The notes under the pieces were generated by a model. It did no database searches. It worked only from the letters and a program-made list of their open reading frames with translations, and was not told where the DNA came from. A stretch of 64,000 nucleotides of DNA from Epiperipatus broadwayi (lineage: Eukaryota; Onychophora; Udeonychophora; Euonychophora; Peripatidae): positions 1 through 64,000 of the forward strand of contig JAQFVV010006848.1 in assembly GCA_028023455.1 (NCBI GenBank), written 5' to 3'. Shown here one piece after another: positions 22,345-34,270 of this stretch. The position numbers and the translations under genes are program-made. The first letter of the stretch is position 1. Each line of letters starts with the position of its first letter.

Positions 22345-23671
22345 TCACTTCAGGCATCATATGAGATTGAAAAGTGGATTCTTCATATGGGTCATTTGCT
22401 TCTTGTAAATCACTAAAAGCTACTTTCAAATGCGCCACATCATTGTTCCAATCTTCCCGGTCATTTTTGATCTTTTCCCTTCCTAATTGTGGTTTCATAT
22501 GAATTGGTATTTTTGAGTTAATTTGGGACTTATCCCTCGATGTCTGTTGCTTCATGGCTTCATCTAAACTATCGATTCGACTCTGTGTTTCAGTAGTTCT
22601 CTCCATAAGTTTTTCTAACATTGTTTTGCCCAACAGAGCATCTGTTTCCATAGAAGATATCTTATGTCCAAGCTGTTGTAAATGATGATTCACAGCTTGC
22701 ATCATTTGCTCTTGAGCCCCCTTTTCTGCACTTTGTTTAATCTGGAGTTGGCTTAATTCCATCTGTATGGCTTCCAAATCTCCTTGAACTTCTTTCTTGT
22801 GATTTTCTTGACCCTGTCTCATTTCTTCTTTAGTGGATTCCTGGGCTTGGTGTACCTCCTTAATATTGTTATCAATTTTGATGGTAATGTTTTCTTTAAA
22901 CCCAGTAAATTGCTCTTGACACTGCAAGCTCACTACATCTATATTTATTCTCATCTCTTCTATATTTCACTTTAATTCTGTACTACTGTTACGCACTTCA
23001 TTCATCTCTGAAGATAACTGCTTCATGGCTGTAGAAACTTTCATTTCAATGCCACTAATTCTTTTCTTAAGATCCTCATCCAATTTGTCAAAATCAGCCT
23101 TAGTTACCATGTTGCTTATTTCAGCCTTGATTGTATCTATCTGACCACTCATGTTATCCATCCGACCATTCATGTCAGCCTTGACTATATCTATCTGACC
23201 ACTTATGCTATCCATCCGACCATTCATGTCATCCATCCGACCATTCATGTCAGCCTTGACTATATCTATCTGACCACTTATGCTATCCATCCGGCCATTC
23301 ATGTCATCCATCCGACCACTCATATTGCTTATATCAGCCTTGGTTGCCATATTATGCATTTGATCCAATAATGTTTGGAGCATCTGCATCATGGCTCCAC
23401 TATTTTCTGTAACCTGCGTTAGTCCAATTCCAGGTGATTGAGCAGATGGTTCATTAGAGTCTCCTTGAATTTGAGATATCATTTGTTTTTCCTCTTGCAT
23501 TAAGAAAGAATGCTCAGCTCCAACCATTGACCCCCCAGACATATTCATGTCTACTGATCCTACTTGTTCCATATTAGGATCATGCTCAGCTTCATTGCCA
23601 CTAACATCCTGTGGCTTTACATATAATTCCTTACTCATACTTGACAAATATCTCCCACTTCTGAGAAACAT
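22334..23671 (-). pseudogene. gag: gypsy gag, N-terminal coiled-coil region
   Basis: Two open blocks in the same frame (22,967-23,671 and 22,334-22,954) are separated by a single TGA at about 22,967, so this was one ORF of ~445 codons. The first ATG begins MFLRSGRYLSSM. Residues ~115-205 are a predicted coiled coil with a 25-residue repeat (units containing NGRMDSISGQIDIVKAD), encoded by a 75-bp tandem repeat at 23,174-23,323. The second block is rich in Q, E and K and is also likely coiled coil. A long coiled-coil N-terminus before the capsid-like core is seen in some invertebrate gypsy elements. It ends in a 16-bp tandem duplication (22,326-22,357) that shifts the frame into the next block. 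Confidence 0.8.
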
Positions 23672-24134
23672 ACAAAATAAACTAACACTTTTCTTTAAAA
23701 TATCTACTCTATGGCAAAATTATTTCTTTTTATATAATATTCTATAATATGTCATAGGATCTTCTACCAACTTGTGTCATCTCATGTGATTTTGGTTACC
23801 TTAAGTATTTTACATATCATTGGTATTAATGCTGGTTTTATATATTTTTCCCTTATCTGCTTCACTTGCCTACTCTTATTAGATTCTTGATCATCTATTT
23901 AGTTTTGGTCTCTATTTATCAATTCATACCTTCACTCAGAGTTAGTTGAACTTATTGTTTATTGACTAAATGAACTATCCCACTAAGTTGCCACACCATT
24001 TAATCCATATGGTTATGTAATTTATAGTTTATTAACTGACTAACTAAAATATGATAAATCAGGTTATACTGAAATTATGGACAATTTCTCATAAATTCAA
24101 TTTATGTCACACTAAAAATATACAATAACATATG
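23672..24134. other. 5' leader region of the gypsy element
   Basis: This lies upstream of gag on the minus strand. No coding pattern is present. The expected 5' LTR could not be delimited. Confidence 0.4.
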
Positions 24135-24455
24135 ATAGACCCAACTCTTTAAAGCTCAACACATTGTGTATCACAATATAATAGACAAAACTTTTCACAT
24201 GCAGTGAATCTAAGTATTCAAGCTTACCACATTGCATGCCAAAATGTAACAGACTACCAACTAGAATGAATTTAATAATTGGCTATTATGAATGCAACAT
24301 GATAATCAACTTTCATTAAGTCTATATATGCCAGTGTACAGGCTTCACTGTTGATGGTGTCAAAAATGTAACAGTATGTGTTTTGTATCTGTGGTGAACT
24401 TACATTTTCAGGCCCAAAACGTTGCGTGCCAATATATATATATTGTAACCATATG
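24135..24455 (-). repeat. Degenerate tandem repeat of LTR-end/PBS-like units
   Basis: On the minus strand the pattern TTACA, short AT spacer, TGGCAYGCAAYGT occurs near 24,438 and 24,250. More degenerate versions occur near 24,370 and 24,180. Units are roughly 60-120 bp and imperfect. Each resembles an LTR terminus followed by a primer-binding site, and the array lies upstream of the gypsy gag gene where the LTR/PBS junction belongs. The copy nearest 24,440 has a (TA)n run inserted between the two parts. Confidence 0.45.
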
Positions 24456-25210
24456 GTTTGGCTCAATTACATTGTTTTATTCAAGTGATCCAGTAATGTA
24501 AAATTTTGTTGGATTATAATTTTCTAATTAAGTAAAAGCTCACCAATAAATATCCTGAGAGTGGTGAAGACGGACTGTTTGAGACACACTAGAAAATCTG
24601 ATAGAGTGGATATGAATTTCATAAACATTTTTATCATAAGGTCTAGTGGCAGTCGTATTTAAAATAATATTTTAATAGTATTAAACCAAGTTGGAAGTAT
24701 GAAAATATTTAGCACTTTATTATTATTATTATTAAACAATGATTACAAAAATGAAAACAATTTATAATTCTTCTAAATTTTGTAAACAATCTTCATGTAT
24801 TGCAATTTAATTTGATTTGAAACAGTCTAATTAGTTATCCCTAGAGGGAAAAATATTAATGCATTCACACTGTTCAGTTATTGGTCCATTAAATACCATA
24901 ATGCAATATAATACAAGGTATAAATAATATAACAAAGTTTGTAGGCGGGCTATTAAGAAAGAAAATCAGAATAAACAGGACTTCAATATCTACACCTATA
25001 AAATAAAATAAAAAAAGCTGAAAAGTAACAACCTTTTGGATTAAATTGAATAAGATTACAGGATAATGTGGATTTAAAAATATTGAGTAAAAAAACCTTA
25101 AACCTTGTATTCATTCATCACTATTTTCCATCGATTTTATAATTCCTGAGATACATACTAGAGAAAGGAAAATGACAGCCATATGAATAATTATTTGCCT
25201 CAACAAATAC
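24456..25210. other. AT-rich stretch, nothing recognised
   Basis: A short (TTA)n run lies at 24,718-24,734. No motif-bearing open frame was seen. Confidence 0.5.
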
Positions 25211-25411
25211 TACTTCAAACTAAAAACAAATCCAGAAAATGTGAGCAATTACTTTTATTTTATTTACATTAGCCAATTTTCATATTTAAAAATGATGCAT
25301 AAATTATTTATTACTTCAAACTAAAAACAAATCCAGAAAATGTGAGCAATTACTTTTATTTTATTTACATTAGCCAATTTTCATATTTAAAAATGATGCA
25401 TAAATTATTTA
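25211..25411. repeat. Perfect 101-bp tandem duplication
   Basis: Positions 25,211-25,311 are repeated at 25,312-25,412 with no difference that I can see over about 100 bp. The unit is AT-rich, has no coding potential and begins TACTTCAAACTAAAAAC. Perfect identity in this otherwise decayed region points to a very recent duplication, or to an assembly artefact at a repeat boundary. Confidence 0.9.
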
Positions 25412-26310
25412 GATTGAAAGGAAAAAGAAGAAAATGTTTTCACGCTTATTGTAATAAAGAAGAAAAATATGTTTGCTTATAAATTATAATCTTCATAAAA
25501 TATAATTAGAAATAATTTTGAAGAAAAGTGTGAAAATATAAAGTAAACAAACTAAAAAGTTATTTTTAAGTCGTATAAAGTTTAATCAATTTAAAAAGAA
25601 AAATGCATGAATTTATTTTTTATTTTTATTAAAGAAGACAATTCATCTGCAAGTTGCGAGTTATGTTTCAGCTCAATTTTGCTTGATTATTGAAAATGGA
25701 AAGGTTACCATGTTAAAATAAATTATTCCTAATATCATTAAACACATATTAATGTGCTGATAGAAATGAGTAAATAAATATTTACTTCTTAATCTTTATT
25801 ATGTAACATGTGAATTAATATTTTAAAATGTTTTAAAAGGGCCAAGATAATTTTAAACTATTATAGATATCACCGCGGATGGAAAAACTAAATAAGTAAA
25901 TCAATAAATGATTTTAAAAAGTTGATCTTGTTAATTGTAATAAACCTATAAATTTATTTTAAGGAAAATTATCTACAGAAAGTATAGATAAACATATTTT
26001 TAATTGTGCTACACAATTTTTGAAAGTGTTTGAATTTTATTTCATTATGCTGGCATCGAATATAATAATCAATATATATATATATATGCGCATTCCTTAT
26101 GAATGTTTGCTCATAATATCAGTTTTCTCATCATTCAGCTTATAATGATGGAACAAACTTTAAACTAAGAAGGATAAAATATGATGGGAGAAAATGTTAG
26201 TTTTTTTTTATTGCTTAGGTTTATTATTGTAATATACTGTTTGTAATGTGTTATTCAGAGAATTTTATTTTATTGTGGTATAAAAATATATTTAGTTTAG
26301 GACAAATAGG
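25412..26310. other. AT-rich stretch, nothing recognised
   Basis: Only a (TA)n run at 26,072-26,087 stands out. Confidence 0.5.
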
Positions 26311-26330
26311 TGTATAAAGATATATACATT

Positions 26331-26378
<48 letters not shown>

Positions 26379-26380
26379 TT

Positions 26381-26422
<42 letters not shown>
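26311..26422. repeat. Palindromic (AT)n microsatellite
   Basis: Two long (AT)n runs (26,333-26,376 and 26,384-26,422) are separated by CTTTATAC. The arms TGTATAAAGATATA (26,311) and TATATCTTTATACA (26,372) are perfect inverted copies enclosing the first run, so the whole can extrude as a hairpin. The block is expected to be unstable in length. Confidence 0.85.
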
Positions 26423-26427
<5 letters not shown>

Positions 26428-28964
26428 ATTTTCTCAGTTGTGGGAGAATATAATATTAAATATCATTTATCTAGAGAGAGAGATATTCATCTCTTGCACT
26501 TTTAAAACAGATTTTAATATTTTATTGAAGGGTATACAAACAGACAAAATTTGTCAAAGATATCATGTACTGACACAAATGTTTTATTATATGAAATATT
26601 CGATATAAGCATTTTGCATTTATTAAATTTTGCCTATGAATTAACATGTCCACTTTAAATATAAAAGGTAGGATAATCTCCATTGTCTACATGTGTATTG
26701 CTTGTTATAACAAAAGTAATATTATTATTTTTAAAAATAGTTAATGGTCATTTGACTTAAATGTTGGTTTGTTTAATACACTAATAGTTTCTACATGGTG
26801 AAATGGAATATTTATGTTTCCACTTTTATTGTTAGAATTATTTTATGTTGCTATTGTATTGATAAGGATTCATGACAGCTTTCAGCTGGTATGTGCCACA
26901 TATAATGGCATCAAATATAGTATCATTGATATTGGGCATGGGCAGATGGAGAATTCTTTTAATGCTGAATCCATGAGAGGATGATATTGTTGAGGCTGAT
27001 CAATAGTTAGTGTTTAGTTAGCATAGTTAATCCCAAGAGAGGATGATATCCATGGTCTGAATTCTATTTCCCTGTGATGAGGTAATGCCCACACTTTTAT
27101 ACCTAGGGAAAGGTACTAGAATTGGCCATATTATTGTACAACTATGATGTTGTCTTATATAGCCTCCATTTATTGTTTGATCCCTCATGATATTATGTAG
27201 TTAGTTTTCCACTGTGTATTGGTGAAGTTTTAATCTTTTAAAATTAAATAGCAAACAATAGGATAAAGTTAGATTCAGGGACACTGGTTTATCTATAGTG
27301 TTTGCCTAATTAGAGTAGTGTCTTTATAATGATGTAGAATCTTCATCAGTTTATATGATGTAGAATCTTCATCAGTTTGTAAACAAACCAATCAAAACTT
27401 ATTAGTGATTGTAAAATATCTATATGAAAGAGTAAGATATACACATGGACAATGTTAATTTATTTTCATCAAGCAGTGATTCATCAATGGATCGGTAAGA
27501 TAGGTTAACTATTAAAATGATTATGTTGTTGACGTAGGCAATGTTTTGGTGTCATGTGTGCATTTGACTTCTGATGTCTGTCCCCACATTAATACAATAA
27601 ATCTCTTCATAGTAAATAATAATAATTGTTAATTGTGCTGAATATGATAATTGTCCTTATCATATTCTAATAAATAAAATAGCTATAGTATAATACACTA
27701 ATTTATAACTTTGAGTTTTAGATTTAAAATTTGCACATATCCCAAAGACTTAAATACACTTTTGTTTTATAATTTAAGTGCTAATTTAGTTTAAATAAAG
27801 TTTAACCTTCCTATTCTATAAGATAAAATAATAGAAACAGCAATAATGATGTTGATAGTATAAATATCACTGTACTAGTTTATCTTATATATTATGTGTG
27901 TAGTCAATGGGATACAAATTATTTTCCATACCTGATTTTATATGATGTCTCTGTCTTATTTCATGCTATGTGTCTGAAATAAATTTGTAAATAGTGTTAA
28001 TAAATCTTATTGTGTTAAATTTTTTTCTAGTGGTCCATAGTCTTATTGCTAATCACCATACACATTATTATTGTTATTGCTATCAACATATCATCTGATT
28101 ATATTGAAATCATTATCCATCAATATAGTATATTTAACTATGTGTTAATATACCAGAATAATTTTGTTAAGCCCTATAGTTTAAGAGTACATCTAAGGCA
28201 TCATCACTTAATAATCACAATATTATTAACCTAGCGTGCATATTGTTTTAAGTTGTATACTAAAAGATAAATATGTAATATTGATTTAATCAGTTTATTT
28301 GAACCTGCAGATCTATCATTCACCAATCTTGATCATGTTGTTCATAATTATTTGAGAAAAGAAAGTTGGTAAGTTATCGTGTTTAGTTATTTTAAAAAAA
28401 GTTATTCATATGTCTTGAAGCTGCTTAAAGTTTATAATAGTTATGGAGTTTATAAAGTTTCTTTGGAATTGCTAAATGTAGTTTGTTAATTCGATTTTAT
28501 ATTAAGAGTTGTTTTGTGGGTAGTGGCAAAATCCCTCTCACTGACCCAAGTGTATCTTATATAACAATATTTAAGTTGTTTGAACCCTGAGAAGACTAAG
28601 TTATTAATTTGCAATGTAGAATTTGAATTTATGGTAAATTTTATATCTAGTTATTTATTGTAATTGGATTCAAGTTATGTTATATTCACTGTTTTATAAA
28701 AGTCAACCAAACTTTAAGATGTAAATTACTTCTTTTGTCTTAAAATATATAGTTTGTTTTGACTTTATGATTAATATTCTGATTTTGTCAAGCTTGGAAT
28801 CCCTATTTTATTTAGTTTCTCTTATTATCATTTAATACAATATTAGTTTATAGTTTAAGATCTCAGTCTCCGTCATCAACATTGTTCTTCAATTTCGTCT
28901 TGATCGTTCTTTTATTTATTCATTCTCATTTGACCTTATTTCATTATCATAATTGATTATTCAT
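26423..28964. other. Unassigned AT-rich stretch
   Basis: The only repeat noticed is a 24-bp direct duplication (27,329-27,352 and 27,355-27,378, unit ATGATGTAGAATCTTCATCA...). Open frames at 26,423 and 28,046 have no motif. No gene is supported. Confidence 0.45.
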
Positions 28965-29045
28965 TCATTAACTTCTATTCTATTATCATCTTAATCATTC
29001 ATTAACTCTTATTCTATCATCATCTTAATCATTCATTATTCTCTT
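28965..29045. repeat. ~34-bp minisatellite in a pyrimidine-rich strand
   Basis: About 2.4 copies of a unit containing CATCTTAATCATTCATTAAC occur in tandem. The surrounding 28,880-29,170 plus strand is strongly pyrimidine-rich (mainly T, C and A, very few G), an unusual strand asymmetry that extends beyond the repeat itself. Confidence 0.7.
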
Positions 29046-29399
29046 ATAACTTCATTCTTTTCTCTTCATTCTCAGACTCATTTCATTTTATTATTTAATT
29101 ATTACTTATTTTCACTATCCATTTAGTCATCCACATCCTAATTTACTTATTACTTAATTCACAATTTTAATTTCCTATCCATTCCATAGATCTAATTATT
29201 ATTTATTGATTGATTTGATGAATATTAAATTTATTTCATAACATTTTGTTTGTTTGTTTGTGGGTTTTAAAGCTAGTTTGATCAGAAGTTCTTATCTTCA
29301 TTAATCACTTGTAATCTTCTTGAGATTTATAGTTTCATGATAGCTTAGTTCAATAAAAAAATCATCTCTTTAGTTTTACATTTTTTTAGGCATATATTC
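29046..29399. other. Pyrimidine-rich then AT-rich stretch
   Basis: The G-poor strand asymmetry continues to about 29,170. A short (TTTG)3 run lies near 29,247. Nothing else was recognised. Confidence 0.5.
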
Positions 29400-29823
<424 letters not shown>

Positions 29824-29865
29824 AATAAATTTAACAGTAATAAACTATTATAAACAATCCTTAAA

Positions 29866-29920
29866 TCTGCAGAAGTACTTTTGGCTAATTTCTTAAACCT
29901 GCCTCAACTGCCATTAAATT
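29866..29920 (-). repeat. Dispersed repeat shared with the Penelope-like element tail
   Basis: About 55 bp, AGAAGTACTTTTGGCTAATT and onward, matches 34,111-34,168, which lies downstream of the Penelope-like coding remnant on the same (minus) strand. Both copies sit next to (TA)n tracts. It may be the 3' terminal segment of that element family. Confidence 0.6.
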
Positions 29921-29935
29921 AAAAAAAAAACATTT

Positions 29936-32900
29936 TAATGGACATTATATATATGCAAATGTAATGTCTGCAATAAAATTTGTATAGCTATATTGCAGCA
30001 GATATTCATTCCAAACTCATACATGTTTTCATTTATGGTTTATTTAAATTTAAAAGTCAATTTATACACTTAAAATCACATGTATAATGTGTAATTCACA
30101 TACTACCATGATATATATTATAATGGTCAGGGTGAATTGGTTGTTGGAGTCATATTGTATTTGCCATACAAGGCACCACTAGGCTACTGGAACCTGGAAA
30201 ATTTATATAGTAGGATACATGATGTTAAAGATTCAATTTATATTTTATTGACCGTCAGCCCTTGCCACTAGCTCATGGAGTATCAGAGGTTTAAAACATA
30301 TTTATTAAAATATATTTTAATAAAGATTAAAAAATAAATAAACAAGATTACTGCCAGTACCAATAACACAAAAGATTTTATTCACGTATATATATAGTTG
30401 ACAATACAGAAACTTGAAAAGTAATTACTATATAAAAAATATGCTTTATGTTTCATTATTATTATTTTTTTAACTTTAATTTTTAATCTTAGAATGTTGA
30501 GCATAGACAGGCTATCTAGATGACGCACTTAAAAGATTTTCAAAACATTTGACTCCAGGCTAAAAGTCTGCAGCCACATCAACACTCACTTCCCAATATA
30601 TATCCGCAACAAATGCAATGTGAACATGTTAGCATAAAAACACACTGAGAGGAATGTGCATCTGACAGCGTGATATTATTTGAAGAACATTACCTTCATC
30701 CAGTACAGGAATGTATGTCTGTGTGGTGAAGGAATCATGCATGTAAAATAATAAAGAGAAAATGCTACATATGGATGGGAGAGCAGGCTATCTTGCTGAC
30801 TTACAGTCCCTATCCATAGAGCTGAAAGGGGGTCATTGTCATGGGAAGTACTCCATGTCCATTTCAATGCCATGACTACCTCTTTGGGGTCATGCACTCA
30901 GTTGGACACATTGCCTCGTATGCTAACACACTTCACATTACATTGATATAAACATCTAAATATCTCTCCACCAGCATTGACACAACTATAAAACAAATAT
31001 TCCGACATCAAAACCTCTTTAAACTAAACATATACTTAAATGAGTCTAAGCAGCCATCTACACCCAACTTATATTTAAGTCAATTTACTAATTTAGTTTA
31101 TTACAAAAAAAAATATTTAGCTTAGAATATTTGACTTATTTTAAAACCATGCATTGCATTCAACTTGTTTTTACATCTAATAATATATTTGACCTATTTT
31201 TAAAATCTAATAATGCACAAATAATGATACGTGTTTGATTTTATCTTTAAATTTATGTTTGCAATCGCAAACTCCTGCCTATTACAAACAAATCTTACAC
31301 TAAGCATAAATAAAAAAATATAGTACATATTTTAAAAAGATTATGTTTAAACTTGAGATAAGACTTTTAAGATTGCCAAGTTTATAAAAAATAAAGTTCA
31401 GGTTTGATCAGGAGAGCAAGTCTATAGTTTATATTTAAAGGAAAATAAAGTTCAAAGATTTTAAATTAAAGAAAGTTTATATTTCATTTTTATCATTTAT
31501 AATTTAAACTTTCCTTTCTCCAGGCTCGTTTTTTCACGATGAAGATCTGAGTTTACACAAGGGCCATTTCTTGCAGATGATGACAATTTATGAAGATTTA
31601 TCATGATTTCTGAAGATGGTACCAGTGGTTCGATCCTGGGATCTGTGGAGATGAAAGCTGCCTTTGGCTGACCAGTCCGAGGGAAGTGCAATTAAACAGA
31701 TTACGTTTTTGGTATCAGCGACAATAACTTTTTTAACTTTTCAGCAACAACAAACGAATTCAAAATTATAATCTTCTAATTAATTATTTCTTTTGAATTT
31801 TTTCTTTTATGTAATCTAGGAATGCGCGGATCTATCTGACATATTCAGTAGATTTTCCTCTGTGGTCTGTGTATATCTCTTGGGTGAGAAAAGCAAGTCT
31901 TTTGTTTTTATCTCTCGACTCTTATCTATTTTGTAGTAATCTTTTTAATGGTCATTTTGCCCTAAGGACCTGTTTGTAATTTTATTTTTAAAATTAAATT
32001 TTTTTTTATATATTTATTTAAGATTAGAATCTTTGCTTCGATTCTAACAATTTTTTTAACTTATTTTATTTCAATATTTAAATGAAGCTTATTAATAAAT
32101 AAATAATTCATTATTTGTGCATTTTGAACGTCTGTGCTTTAAATTTAGTATTAAATATTTACAAAATAAATTTAAGTACTAAAATTTAAATGTAACGTAT
32201 ATATATATATACCATTACAATATATAGCATCATGTTGTTCAATCATTTTATAAAATTCATAAGTTTGACTTAAAATAAGTTGCAAATGAGAATCACCCAC
32301 ATGCACTTGTTTTAGAATAGCATGAGGAAGAAGTCCAAATTTTAGTTTTTACAATAATATTTTCTTAAAATTATATTTTTGTTGTAAACAAGAAGCCTAG
32401 TGGAAGTGTTGCTAAACCTTGGGGAGATAGAAATGATCAAACTTAATGAAAAACATCCTGTTAAAAGAGCAAAACAAAGGATTGAAGTTATTTTAGTAAT
32501 TAAAAATATCATAGTTCAAAGGTGATAGTGGATTTACTCATGGAATATAATTTGTTTATTAAAATTATGAGTTGATCTCAGCCCAGTAGAAATAATCTGA
32601 ATTTTATATTATAATAATACACTGTATATTTAAAAAAAGCATCGCTACTATACTCCACACTGGTTTTAATTTTAATATTATGGAGTAGAAAATGATGATT
32701 TGTAGTGCCATTCTACATGCAAAATGTTGTATCATCATTATCATGGAAATGAGAAGTGTTTCTGCTAATGGCCTCTTGCAAGAAAATCACAACTAAAACC
32801 ATGCTTCCTGTTAGGGGATCAATATTTGCTACAACCAGCCATCCAGAAGTTAGCCATGGTGCACATGTTAGTTTAAAACAAAGTGTTTTAGATGGTCTCA

Positions 32901-33800
32901 CTCCTCTTTCTTTTTCATCTGTTTGCTGGTCGAGAACTAGGATGGAAAAGAAACCTGGATTTTTACATCCTTGAATATTGAAATTTTAAAACAATACTTT
33001 AACCAATAGAGCTATTTTGCTTGAATAATTTGGTTGGTTAGATTGTTCTCTTAAAAATTCACTATTAAGAAATCTAAATGTTTAGACTCAATTCCCATGC
33101 TAATACTGTCACTGGTCAGGCCAAAACACCGGGAAAAATGAAAAACACTATAACTTGAAACATGGTGTTATTGTTCTTTGTTATTATTAACATTTGAATG
33201 TAATTGGAAAATTTAAATAAAGTTTAAATTTTTTCTAAAGGTATTCAATATCTAATATTTGATGGTGGAAATAGTCCAACATGTAATTATAAAATATATT
33301 GTCATGATTAAATCATTTTAGAATATTAAATTGTTTTGTACAAATAAAAACACTGTTCCTGTATAACATATATGTTGAGTCAAACGTAACCCTTCAAGGT
33401 GCTTAGACTAGCAACCAATCAGAGTTTTTATTTAATAGTTTAACAGTCACAGTAAAATGTGTTAATCAAATAATAGAAGCTGAGATCTCATCATATTTGT
33501 TTAATAATAAGGAATTTCACAATTTTTCAGAGTTCTTTAAAAGTCCAATAGCAAGATTGTTATATATCTGAATAACAAGGTTGAAAATTAGCCACTTTAA
33601 AATATAATTAATTGTGTTTAGATTTTGACCAATAAAAGTTTTTTTTGCAAAGTTCGCTAAACCAAAAATTATATTTATAAAGAGAGGGTTTGAACCCAGA
33701 TGTTCAAGCTCCCTTTAGTCATCTATTTCATCCTGTGTAACCAATGCACATAACAACACAAATGTGAAAAACAAATGATCTCCAATATATATATATATTT
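29936..33800. other. Unassigned stretch with a few short open frames
   Basis: No element boundary could be set. The minus-strand frame at 30,676-30,897 contains PKEVVMALKWTWSTSHDNDP followed by a GTAAGT donor-like sequence. It recalls, weakly, the ALKW..ST.HDN segment of piggyBac-like transposases with residues missing. Frames at 31,497-31,691 (minus) and 32,713-32,974 (both strands) have less AT-driven composition than the surroundings but match nothing I know. A TTACA-(TA)n junction lies at about 32,213. Confidence 0.35.
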
Positions 33801-33844
33801 CATGCTGAACCAACACATCAGTTGGTCCAGATCATCATCTGCCA
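33801..33844 (-). repeat. Dispersed repeat (GATCTGGACCAACTGATG family), short copy
   Basis: The reverse complement contains GATGATCTGGACCAACTGAT, matching the copies at 12.85 kb and 59.13 kb. It is only about 44 bp long and has (TA)n tracts on both sides. Confidence 0.65.
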
Positions 33845-34110
33845 TATATATATATATATATATGTCCACAATCTTCTCCAAAACACATCACTTATTTACC
33901 AGTAAATCACTATCTCCTATATCCACTTCATCATGTCACTATTCTAGATACAAATACTAATCATGATCTAAAGAATATATAGTTAGAGATAGTGAATACT
34001 ACTACTCTGACGTATATATATATGACATACGCTTGATGTTTATGTAACGAACTCGCTGATGGGTTTTGCGCTCTGCAACAGTTTTCTTTTTGTATCATAT
34101 ATATATATAT
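33845..34110. other. Short unassigned stretch with TA tracts
   Basis: (TA)n tracts lie at 33,844-33,861, 34,012-34,023 and 34,096-34,110. The block between them (34,024-34,080) is somewhat more GC-rich (TGTAACGAACTCGCTGATGG) and may belong to the tail of the Penelope-like element. Confidence 0.35.
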
Positions 34111-34168
34111 CCACAGAAGTTCTTTTGGTTAATTTCTTGAAACAGCCTCAACTATCATAAAATTCATA
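34111..34168 (-). repeat. Probable 3' tail segment of the Penelope-like element
   Basis: It is shared with 29,866-29,920 at about 75-80% identity by eye. It lies downstream of the GIY-YIG remnant on the coding strand and ends at a (TA)n tract. Assignment as the element's 3' end rests on position and on the second copy. Confidence 0.5.
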
Positions 34169-34270
34169 AAAAAAAAGAAAGTGAAAGCAAATGTCATCAA
34201 TTCAAATCCCATGAATCTCGTATTTTAATGTTAGCAGCTTGTCTATTTATTAACTGCATTTTATTCCTAT

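Larger units (their letters stand above)
18159..23671 (-). mobile_element. Ty3/gypsy LTR retrotransposon, internal region
   Basis: The order on the minus strand is a gag-like coiled-coil N-terminus, gag core, basic tail, aspartic protease, reverse transcriptase, RNase H and integrase. That RT-RNH-INT order defines the Ty3/gypsy group. The element is almost complete across 5.5 kb but not functional as it stands: gag has one in-frame stop and at least two frameshifts, and pol has three in-frame stops. No envelope-like frame follows the integrase. LTRs were not located, so the full element is longer than the interval given. It is the best preserved LTR retroelement in the window. Confidence 0.92.

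Noticed and set aside
22129-22416. A 95-codon plus-strand ORF
   Set aside because: It lies antisense to the gag core, with no motif of its own.
23140-23330. A CRISPR-like or satellite array
   Set aside because: The 75-bp repeat is in frame inside gag and encodes a coiled-coil repeat; there are no spacers.
18159-24455. A matched LTR pair for the gypsy element
   Set aside because: I compared the flanks on both sides by eye and found no long identity; the short shared AGTCYGTTACA ends at 15.4 and 24.25 kb are not enough.
31600-31660. A hammerhead or tRNA T-arm (CTGAAGATGG.., GGTTCGATCC)
   Set aside because: No GAAA box with a pairing stem II was found and the T-arm-like pairing is incomplete.
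34024-34080. A hammerhead near the Penelope-like element (CGCTGATGGG)
   Set aside because: CTGATGG is not CTGANGA, and no GAAA or cleavage triplet with matching stems follows on either strand.
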